From assembly GCA_003354225.1 (NCBI GenBank), contig PIVH01000703.1, forward strand, positions 1 to 5,135: a stretch of 5,135 nucleotides of DNA, in the 5' to 3' direction. This DNA comes from Globobulimina sp. (Eukaryota > Foraminifera > Rotaliida). Positions 1 to 5,135 of the stretch are shown piece after piece; the stretch's first letter is position 1; every line of letters begins with the position of its first letter. Both the position numbers and the translations under genes were made by a program. The notes under the pieces were generated by a model. That model was not told where the DNA came from, made no database searches, and saw only the letters and a program-made list of their open reading frames with translations.

Positions 1-207
1 TATATGTTGGGCGAGAAATGTGTGCAATATATTATCAATGATAATAGACATACAACGAGCTGGTGGCATGAAAATCAAAATTATATCATCATTGCTATTA
101 TTGCTATTGTCCTTATTGTCATCGGGTTTATTGGGTATAAATGTTTCTATTATAAACGTTATGTACGACAAGAATATCAAGCAACAATTCCTTTAATCAA
201 AACATAA
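1..207 (+). CDS. C-terminal end of a single-pass membrane protein (5' partial)
   Basis: The frame is open to the left edge and ends at TAA 205-207, giving the last 68 residues of a longer protein. There is a short polar segment with one Cys and a Trp-Trp pair. A strongly hydrophobic Ile/Val/Leu-rich stretch of about 20 residues follows (about residues 28-46, NYIIIAIIAIVLIVIGFIGY). A basic, Tyr-rich tail of about 22 residues (KCFYYKRYVRQEY, then ATIPLIKT) completes the protein. This is the layout of a type I membrane protein with a stop-transfer signal and a short cytoplasmic tail. The Tyr-containing tail (for example YKCF, of the form Y-x-x-hydrophobic) could be a sorting signal, which is inference. 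The ATG at position 4 is probably an internal Met, because no signal peptide or extracellular domain would fit behind it. I do not recognise the family. The gene converges on CCT3. Confidence 0.6.
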   Translation, partial: YMLGEKCVQYIINDNRHTTSWWHENQNYIIIAIIAIVLIVIGFIGYKCFYYKRYVRQEYQATIPLIKT

Positions 208-674
208 ATAATTTATTTTTTTGTACTATATAATCATATGAAAACTGAAAAGTAGCATTTTATGATTTTTTTTTTGAAATGAACTCTGTTTAAGCATAGC
301 AATTATGGGTTGTTGGCATGATAAACTGGTCCACTTTCAATTGATTTGTTTCCATTACGGTTGTTTGTCTGTATAAATTATATTTTTGTTATACTACTTG
401 TGTAAAAGGAAACGTTTTCACGAAACGTTCCACTTCTTCAAACCTCAAGAAATCAACGTAATTTTCGCGTAAATAAGCAGAGTTAGGAAATACGATACAA
501 TTCTGAGTGTAATTTAAATTATACTTTACTTGAAAGGTACTAACCTCGGCTGTGAATGTGCCTATTGGGGAAAAAAGGGATAGAAGTTTCAAAAACAGCT
601 CTAAATATTCGTATTGAACCAATCAAAGAAGAGTTAGTCTATAAAAAATATCGTGTCTATTGTGTGCTGACATA
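208..674. other. AT-rich convergent intergenic region
   Basis: This gap lies between the stop of the left-edge membrane protein (+) and the stop of CCT3 (-), so it should hold both 3' UTRs and both polyadenylation sites. I see no plus-strand AATAAA; the nearest variants are ATAAAT and AATAAT right after the stop at 207. There is a run of ten T at 266-275. The minus strand carries an open frame (389 to about 622) without an ATG, and a hairpin-like palindrome at 408-431. Both are described under findings. I see no tRNA or other RNA gene. Confidence 0.5.
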
Positions 675-2470
675 TTATTGTTCCTTATTTCTTATTCCAG
701 AGACAACATCGTCGATTCTTAAGAGCATACTTGCCGATTCAATCGCGGTTTTAATAGTTTGTAATTTAACAACAAATGGCTCCCAAATGCCATACTTATT
801 CATATCTACAATATCGCCGTTCTCGCCATTCACACCAAAATGTTTGCCTTCTCCATCCGGCAACGAGTGTTTTGCTCTTAATTCAGTCAATACTTTAATT
901 GGCTGTTTGCCACAATTTTGTATCAATGTTCTTGGAATAATTTCCAATGCATCAGCCACGGCACGATATGGATACGCCTGTACACCATCGATCTTATTCG
1001 CATTTTCATTCAACGCCACACTGACCGCCATTTCTGTGGCACCGCCACCTGGCAATATCTTGGGATTTAATAATATATTGCGAGTCACACACATGGCATC
1101 TTGTAAATTCCTATCCATCTCTTGCAAGATATCCTTACTTCCACCTCTTTTTTGTGTCAATTATACAATGCAATTTATTCAAGAAACAATAATATGTACA
1201 ACACAAACATAAATTACATCATTCATAAACAAATTACCGTACCTCAATACAATTGAACATGCTTTCGGCTGCTCACATTTATGAAAAAAGGAAAACGTTT
1301 CGTTGGCAATTTGCTTCACACAATACTCGCCACATTGTGTCCCAATAATGGCGCCGCTACACTTCGCCAACCGCGTATTATCCGTCTTCCTCATCCGTCG
1401 CAACACCGTCACGCCCGCCTTCATCAAGTAATGTTGCGCCAAATCGCTGCATCCTTTCTCAGTCACAACAATGTCCGGCTTCAACGTAATCAATTTACGG
1501 CAGAATTTCTCGATAAATTCCTCTTCGATTTGTAAATATTTCTCGAAATCCGCCTCTTTGGTGATCTCGATATTGGTCTGCGACTCGCCTTTGTTATATT
1601 CCATGGGGATATCCAGGCAGATTATACGCGGCTTTTTGATGAATCTCCGCATCTTCGGATGCAACACGTCCTTATTTATGATAACCCCATCCAAGACATA
1701 CGAGTCCGATAACTGTCCACCAGGTATCCTCTCGACGCGCGCGTACCTTTTCGTGTCAATCACGATATGCTTGGCTTGGGCAAAGGCGTCTTTTTTCTTA
1801 TTCATATTGGCCTTCTCCTCCATTTCGCGGATTTCGTCGTCGCTCTCACGTACAATCATCACCGCATCGAAGGCTAAATTGCAGATTAAATCGCCATAAC
1901 GCGAGATAAATTTGGTGCCGATGGTGCTGCGGATTATATTCAACATGGACTCTTTGTTGCTGATATCCAATGAGATGGCGATGGATTTCATGCATTCTTC
2001 CGCATCGATCAGGGCCTGGTTATAGGCGGAAACTATGATTCGAGGATGCATTTTTTTCTCCAAAAAAGGCTCGGCGACCTGTAACATCTCACCAGCTGTG
2101 TTTTTGTGTGATATTTATGGATTTTTATTTTATTTATGTGTGCGTGCAAGGATGCTTTGTTATATTTCATACCAAGGATGATCACCGAGGTCGTGCCATC
2201 ACCGACTTCTTCGTCCTGAGTTCGTGACAGTTCTATCATAGATTTTGCAGCTGGATGATTGACATCGATCTCACGTAAAATGGCATTGCCATCATTGGTC
2301 ATTACAATGCCGCCCATTGGATCTAAGATCATTTTCAACATAGAACGTGGTCCGAGTGTGGTACGGACGATGTCTGCCACTGCTTTGGCCGCGGCAATGT
2401 TGCCTAATTGCGCACGAGAGCCTTGGTCTCGTTCCGCGTTTGTGTTTAATACCATAACCGGTGCTTGCAT
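675..2470 (-). CDS. CCT3: T-complex protein 1 subunit gamma (CCT3), three exons
   Basis: This is the gamma subunit of the cytosolic group II chaperonin TRiC/CCT, an ATP-driven double ring that folds actin, tubulin and other proteins. Exons on the minus strand are 2470-2173, 2095-1243 and 1146-675. They sum to 1623 nt, or 540 residues plus TAA; human CCT3 has 545. Conserved signatures in order are: [20 protein letters not shown] (23-42), [16 protein letters not shown] (50-65), the nucleotide-binding GDGTTSV (90-96, Asp91), [10 protein letters not shown] (217-226), [11 protein letters not shown] (268-278), [12 protein letters not shown] (316-327), RKTDN (335-339), [10 protein letters not shown] (416-425), GVNGENG (488-494), GIWEP (503-507) and [10 protein letters not shown] (525-534). 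The gamma-type pattern LDPMGG plus [27 protein letters not shown] decides the paralogue. The start ATG (2470-2468) has AAA in front of it. Oddities are an insertion at about 182-212, a deletion near residue 352, and a short C-terminal tail of six residues after VSG. The gene shares its promoter region with the neighbour at 2613. Confidence 0.96.
1147..1242 (-). other. CCT3 intron 2 (96 nt, phase 2)
   Basis: On the minus strand the donor reads TTGAG|GTACGG and the acceptor CAAAAAAG|AGGTGG. Splicing rebuilds the conserved chaperonin sequence [12 protein letters not shown], with the Arg codon split AG|A. A second AG lies two bases downstream of the acceptor. Using it would shift the frame and reach TAA almost at once, so the upstream AG is chosen. 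A branch-point-like TTGAC lies just upstream of the acceptor. Confidence 0.9.
2096..2172 (-). other. CCT3 intron 1 (77 nt, phase 1)
   Basis: On the minus strand the donor reads CTTG|GTATGAAA and the acceptor CACAG|CTGGTGAG. Splicing joins G to CT to make the Ala of the conserved SVIIL-AGEM sequence found in CCT3 proteins. Read unspliced, the frame runs into non-homologous, Lys- and His-rich sequence. The intron is AT-rich and has an A-rich, not pyrimidine-rich, 3' end. Confidence 0.92.
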
Positions 2471-2612
2471 TTTGAATGCTGTTTCTGGTGGAAGGTGGGA
2501 GGGGATGTGCTGACTGTGAATAACTCAAAAGATTAAGAAACGTTTTTATTTAACACGCGAACGGAACACCATCGTTTCGTGTTTTTTCTGATCATATCTG
2601 AACATAGCGATC
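2471..2612. promoter_or_regulatory. Divergent promoter between CCT3 and the Z-alpha-like gene
   Basis: Only 142 bp separate the two start codons, which point away from each other, so both promoters and both 5' UTRs must lie here, unless a distal 5' exon exists. The stretch contains a TATA-like ATTTAA element (about 2548-2553) and an imperfect inverted repeat, CACGCGAACG (2554-2563) facing CGTTTCGTG (2573-2581). A further GAAACG lies at 2537-2542. Which of these, if any, is functional cannot be seen from sequence. Confidence 0.6.
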
Positions 2613-3314
2613 ATGCAACAAAAGTATTTAAATGTTCGCATCCATCATGGGAATAAAACAAAAATATGCATATTTGAAGCTGGTATGACTTGGAAAACTA
2701 TTCAACCACAAATAGTGGATAAGTTTGCGTCATTACAGAATGTCTCAAATGAGTGGCATTTAGAGTACGATTATGGGACATGGATTGAGGATAGTAATGA
2801 TTGGGAAATTGCAGTGATTTATCACATGCATAAAGGGCATAATTATAATCCCTTTGAATTGTTTATCGTTTTTGGTAATGATGTGGTTGGTGGTAAAGCA
2901 AAGGAATACGTACAACCCGCAATGAAGAGAGCGAAATTAAATGATGGTAAAAGTCAGGATAAAGATAATGTGAATGCAGTGATACCACCACCAACCTGTC
3001 CTAAATATGCCATTCATTTAAATGATGAGGAGAGCGATGACTTTAACAATCAAGGCATGAATGTGGATAATATTGATAGTAATGTTGATGGGATGGATAA
3101 ATTATGGATAAATATCAAAAACATTTTAAAAACCTGTCACCAGCCGGTGAATGTTTTGTGGCTAAGACGGAAGTTTTCGGGCTCATTGCCCAATGTGGGG
3201 GAAATGAATAAAGTGTTATATGAACAATTAAGGAGAGGTAATCTCATTAAATATCCGTCTGCAGCAAATAAAGCCAGTCAAAAACCATTGTGGTCTCTGT
3301 CTCCAATGTATTGA
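2613..3314 (+). CDS. Putative Z-alpha (Z-DNA/Z-RNA-binding) protein with PB1-like N-terminus
   Basis: This is an intronless 233-residue protein; the ATG has A at -3 and lies 142 bp from CCT3. Residues 5-88 look like a PB1/ubiquitin-type fold. A first strand follows the pattern VRIHHGNKTKICIF, and an acidic segment at 51-67 (EYDYGTWIEDSNDWEIA) resembles the OPCA motif of PB1 domains. Residues 102-110, PAMKRAKLN, closely match the c-Myc nuclear localisation signal (PAAKRVKLD). An acidic, low-complexity linker spans 111-160. Residues 161-230 form a winged helix with the marks of Z-alpha domains: recognition helix EMNKVLY (197-203) and wing QKPLW (223-227). Asn199, Lys200, Tyr203, Pro225 and Trp227 correspond to ADAR1 Asn173, Arg174, Tyr177, Pro193 and Trp195, which contact left-handed nucleic acid. 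Inference: a nuclear protein that binds Z-form DNA or RNA and may oligomerise. The PB1 call is weaker than the Z-alpha call. An ordinary DNA-binding winged helix is the main alternative. Confidence 0.75.
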   Translation: MQQKYLNVRIHHGNKTKICIFEAGMTWKTIQPQIVDKFASLQNVSNEWHLEYDYGTWIEDSNDWEIAVIYHMHKGHNYNPFELFIVFGNDVVGGKAKEYVQPAMKRAKLNDGKSQDKDNVNAVIPPPTCPKYAIHLNDEESDDFNNQGMNVDNIDSNVDGMDKLWINIKNILKTCHQPVNVLWLRRKFSGSLPNVGEMNKVLYEQLRRGNLIKYPSAANKASQKPLWSLSPMY

Positions 3315-3343
3315 TTTTAAAAATTAAATTGGCACTGCTATAC

Positions 3344-3349
3344 AATAAA
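3344..3349 (+). promoter_or_regulatory. Polyadenylation signal AATAAA of the Z-alpha-like gene
   Basis: A canonical AATAAA lies 30 nt after the TGA stop at 3312-3314. T-rich and GT-containing sequence follows (CGTATATGTAG), as expected around a cleavage site. It is the only clear plus-strand AATAAA near any stop in the window. Confidence 0.5.
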
Positions 3350-3571
3350 TATCGTATATGTAGAAGTATATTTCAATCATTTCAACTTTATTATGCACAT
3401 AATTATATATAGTTTTATGTATAATGCAAATTAAATAATTATTGTTCTGAAAAGTTTTCAGTAAAAAAATCTTCAACACCAAAAAAACCATTCACTTTTC
3501 TCTTCTACTCCTATTAAACAATAACATACAAAAGCATTTGCAAACCTTCGATACAAAGCTCAATCCTTAAA
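3350..3571 (+). promoter_or_regulatory. Upstream region of the acidic membrane protein gene
   Basis: This short AT-rich spacer contains a TATATATA stretch at 3404-3411, about 160 bp before the ATG. A pyrimidine-rich patch lies at about 3494-3514 and an A-rich leader just before the start. The promoter and 5' UTR should lie here. The TATA-like run may simply reflect base composition. Confidence 0.3.
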
Positions 3572-4570
3572 ATGAATTCATTTAACGTCTTATTAATCGC
3601 ATTAGCATTCACAATATTATACAAACCTGGCACTTGTGATGACCCAGACACAGGCACAGATACTGAATCAATGACTATATTGTCCGCAAATACCACCATG
3701 GATGTATCTTCCAGTATAGAATCAACTTCATCCATAGACGCAACAAGTGAATCAGACGATAATTATAGTGTTTCCATCGACGGTACCATGAGTCCAAGTG
3801 TTGAATCACCGGATGACGATGATATCAGTGAAGACCATACCGGCGACAGTAACGATAATGACGATGACAGCGATATGGAATCATTAGAAGCAACGGATAG
3901 TCCAAGTGGTGAGTCTGCAGACGACGATGAAGAGGATATCAGTGTTGATTCAATCGACTCAGCAGCGGTGAGTCCAAGTGATGCCTCTACCGATGATGAC
4001 GAAGAGGATGCCAGTCCTGACAGTGGTGATTCAATCGACGCATCCGATGATGAAGAGGGCGATTCTGCCGACGATGATGAAGAGGATGAAGAGGATGCCA
4101 GTGGTGATTCATTAGAAGCAACGGTTAGTCCCAGTGATGATTCTACCGATGATGACGAAGAGGATGCCAGTAATACCAGTGGCGAGTCATTCGACGCCAC
4201 CGAGAGTCCAAGTGATGACTCTGATGACTCTTTTGAAACACCGGTAGATGGCGCATCCGCATCGAATGACAGTGCTGTGGTTGTAGCAGATGATGGTTCC
4301 TCGAATGACGGCGCAAAGGCAAACGACGAGAAAGGACACGATATTGGTAGTGTGGCGAAGGGCGGTGATGTTAAATTTACAGAAATTACGATTATATCTT
4401 GTATTGTATTGGCGTGTTTATTTTCATTGGTATGCTTGACATATGGTTTAAAGCGTAATTGTAACGATAAATATCATCGAAATGGACATATTGAAATTGA
4501 AGATTTACATGAAGATGAAATCGAAGAGGATAATGAAGCTGAAATGGCTGTGATGGTTACTGCTCAGTAA
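3572..4570 (+). CDS. Acidic Ser/Asp/Glu-repeat type I membrane protein
   Basis: The protein has 332 residues; the start has AAA immediately before the ATG. An N-terminal signal peptide (about 1-22, hydrophobic core VLLIALAFTIL) should direct it to the secretory pathway. Residues 23-265 are almost wholly Asp, Glu, Ser, Thr and Ala. They contain five degenerate units starting with SPS at 74, 110, 134, 186 and 212, most followed by a DDDEED block. Four N-glycosylation sequons lie at Asn40, 64, 201 and 232. A transmembrane helix spans about 271-293, followed by KRNCNDKYHR as a stop-transfer signal and a 39-residue acidic tail. The ectodomain has no Cys after residue 22, so it is probably an extended, disordered, highly negative stalk. 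Many Ser residues fit the casein kinase 2 pattern S-x-x-D/E. Roles in adhesion, cation binding, mineral binding or surface protection are possible but unproven. I recognise no family. Confidence 0.8.
   Translation: MNSFNVLLIALAFTILYKPGTCDDPDTGTDTESMTILSANTTMDVSSSIESTSSIDATSESDDNYSVSIDGTMSPSVESPDDDDISEDHTGDSNDNDDDSDMESLEATDSPSGESADDDEEDISVDSIDSAAVSPSDASTDDDEEDASPDSGDSIDASDDEEGDSADDDEEDEEDASGDSLEATVSPSDDSTDDDEEDASNTSGESFDATESPSDDSDDSFETPVDGASASNDSAVVVADDGSSNDGAKANDEKGHDIGSVAKGGDVKFTEITIISCIVLACLFSLVCLTYGLKRNCNDKYHRNGHIEIEDLHEDEIEEDNEAEMAVMVTAQ
3791..4213 (+). repeat. Degenerate in-frame coding repeats (SPS...DDDEED units)
   Basis: Units begin at 3791, 3899, 3971, 4127 and 4205 with AGTCC[AC]AGTG. 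Two stretches are copied exactly: 30 nt at 3986-4015 equals 4142-4171 (offset 156 = 52 codons), and 16 nt at 3881-3896 equals 4109-4124 (offset 228 = 76 codons). Both offsets keep the reading frame. This points to recent internal duplication or gene conversion, and to likely length variation between strains. Confidence 0.75.
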
Positions 4571-4600
4571 ACGTACAAAACAAAAACACTTCTTATACAA

Positions 4601-4645
4601 ACTATACTTATTTATTACGTATACTATTTACTATACTTATTTATT
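4601..4645. repeat. Direct repeat of ACTATACTTATTTATT
   Basis: The 16-nt sequence occurs exactly at 4601-4616 and at 4630-4645, a period of 29 nt. It lies in the AT-rich region just after the acidic protein gene. It may be a small duplication; no function is visible. Confidence 0.7.
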
Positions 4646-4669
4646 CATTATATCCGTATACCTGTTTTT

Positions 4670-4728
4670 ATTATTTTTTTGTTGTATTGTTTGTATTATT
4701 TTTTTTGTTGTATTGTTTGTATTATTTT
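4670..4728. repeat. T-rich tandem repeat, unit about 25-26 nt
   Basis: Unit 1 (4670-4694, 25 nt) and unit 2 (4695-4720, 26 nt) are identical except for one extra T in the T-run. A partial third unit, ATTATTTT, follows at 4721-4728. Each unit is ATTATT plus a T-run followed by GTTGTATTGTTTGT. It is a minisatellite-like array, probably in a 3' UTR or spacer. Confidence 0.85.
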
Positions 4729-4921
4729 GCATTATTTATTATTACTTATAAATTTATTTGATTTATTAAATCTGAATTCAGAGGTTAACCGGTTGTGTGT
4801 CGTCAGCGGTCAGCAACACTTGGTAGTTTCCAGAAATTTCGGTTTGCGCAAATGTTTTCCGAATTAAGAAGTTTTCCCAACTGAGTCTGCTGTGAATTTT
4901 CCAAGTTGCGATAAAGTCATC

Positions 4922-5135
4922 ATGTCTTTCGAAGTAAAAGAAGACTTCTTCGACGAAATAAAAAGTAAAGTAGATGGCGTCAAATCGAAGTACGCAAGTT
5001 ATAACCCAGTCACACAAGTTGCTTTACCAGGACAAGCAACCAAATTAAATTTATGCGCCTGTTCAATTCCCACCCGATCATTCCATATTACTTGGATTGC
5101 ACTGTTTTGCTGCTTCCTCGCTTGGTTTTGCACCA
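4922..5135 (+). CDS. NNP/NRT2-type nitrate transporter, N-terminal part (3' partial)
   Basis: Seventy-one residues are visible from the ATG at 4922 (A at -3) to the right edge, still open. The first 40 or so residues are a hydrophilic, Lys/Asp-rich cytosolic N-terminus. Then comes KLNLCACSIPTRSFHITWIA (41-60) and the start of a first transmembrane helix (about 55 onward, WIALFCCFLAWFCT). The pattern of a short basic-polar motif, RSFH, a Trp, and FxxFxAWF is the typical entry to helix 1 of high-affinity nitrate/nitrite porters (NNP family, major facilitator superfamily) in algae, oomycetes and fungi. By family, it should take up nitrate at the plasma membrane with protons or sodium. The later signature motifs lie outside the window, so the substrate is inferred. 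Cys45, Cys47, Cys63, Cys64 and Cys70 cluster around helix 1. Confidence 0.72.
   Translation, partial: MSFEVKEDFFDEIKSKVDGVKSKYASYNPVTQVALPGQATKLNLCACSIPTRSFHITWIALFCCFLAWFCT

Larger units (their letters stand above)
4571..4921. other. Intergenic region with T-rich repeats and the nitrate transporter promoter
   Basis: The left part (4571-4770) is very AT-rich and should hold the 3' UTR of the acidic protein gene. It contains the two repeats listed separately. The right part (about 4771-4921) is more balanced in composition and should hold the promoter and 5' UTR of the nitrate transporter. It carries adjacent palindromes at 4772-4794 and a GATAA at 4910-4914. I see no complete gene or RNA gene on either strand. 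Confidence 0.5.

Noticed and set aside
556-1212. Long plus-strand open frame of 218 codons
   Set aside because: It lies mostly antisense to CCT3 exon 3 and intron 2. The minus-strand translation is an unmistakable chaperonin, so this frame is a shadow.
1471-1899. Plus-strand open frame of 142 codons
   Set aside because: It is antisense to CCT3 exon 2 and has no recognisable protein features of its own.
2259-2528. Small frames on both strands around the CCT3 start
   Set aside because: They overlap the conserved first exon of CCT3 in other frames and show no known motifs.
3763-4200. Minus-strand frame coding a poly-Ser protein
   Set aside because: It is the mirror of the GAT/GAC/GAA/GAG-rich acidic repeats, whose complement reads as Ser and similar codons. 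The plus-strand protein has a signal peptide, a membrane helix and a good start.
4910-4914. GATAA just upstream of the nitrate transporter ATG, as a GATA-factor site for nitrogen control
   Set aside because: A five-base motif in an AT-rich region is expected by chance, and the rule comes from fungi, which this organism may not be.
4679-5017. Frames at 4679-4867 (+) and 4778-5017 (-)
   Set aside because: The first is a translation of the T-rich tandem repeat and spacer. The second is antisense to the start of the nitrate transporter and its 5' region.
1-5135. Transposon, viral insertion, CRISPR array, tRNA or rRNA
   Set aside because: I saw no terminal inverted repeats with target duplications, no transposase or viral motifs, no regularly spaced repeats of CRISPR type, and no tRNA-like cloverleaf or rRNA sequence.

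Overview
This is a nuclear eukaryotic window, most likely from a free-living protist. One gene has two short spliceosomal introns with GT..AG ends (77 and 96 nt). The reading frames use the standard code, all four visible ATG starts have A at -3, and the gaps between genes are AT-rich and compact. The CCT gamma N-terminus and the NRT2-type nitrate transporter look to me like those of stramenopiles such as oomycetes. That placement is an impression from recalled sequences, not a test, and another protist lineage is possible.

Layout from left to right: the C-terminal end of a single-pass membrane protein (+, 1-207, cut by the window edge). An AT-rich convergent gap (208-674) follows, holding an orphan minus-strand reading frame with no ATG. 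Then comes the three-exon gene for chaperonin subunit CCT3/TCP-1 gamma (-, 675-2470). A 142-bp divergent promoter (2471-2612) lies next. After it is an intronless gene (+, 2613-3314) for a 233-residue protein with a PB1-like N-terminus, a c-Myc-type nuclear localisation signal and a C-terminal winged helix that matches the Z-alpha family. Next is a gene (+, 3572-4570) for an acidic, Ser/Asp/Glu-repeat type I membrane protein. A repeat-bearing intergenic stretch (4571-4921) precedes the 5' end of an NNP/NRT2-type nitrate transporter (+, 4922 to the right edge).

The genes do not form an obvious pathway. CCT3 is housekeeping, two genes make cell-surface proteins and one takes up nitrate. The most notable item is the putative Z-alpha protein: the main Z-DNA/Z-RNA contact residues of ADAR1 Z-alpha (Asn, Tyr, Pro, Trp) are present with the right local spacing, joined to a possible PB1 oligomerisation domain. 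I do not know a described protein with that combination. It shares its promoter with CCT3. CCT3 itself is also unusual, with about 21 extra charged residues before the conserved YARVE motif and a deletion of about 13 residues in the apical domain.
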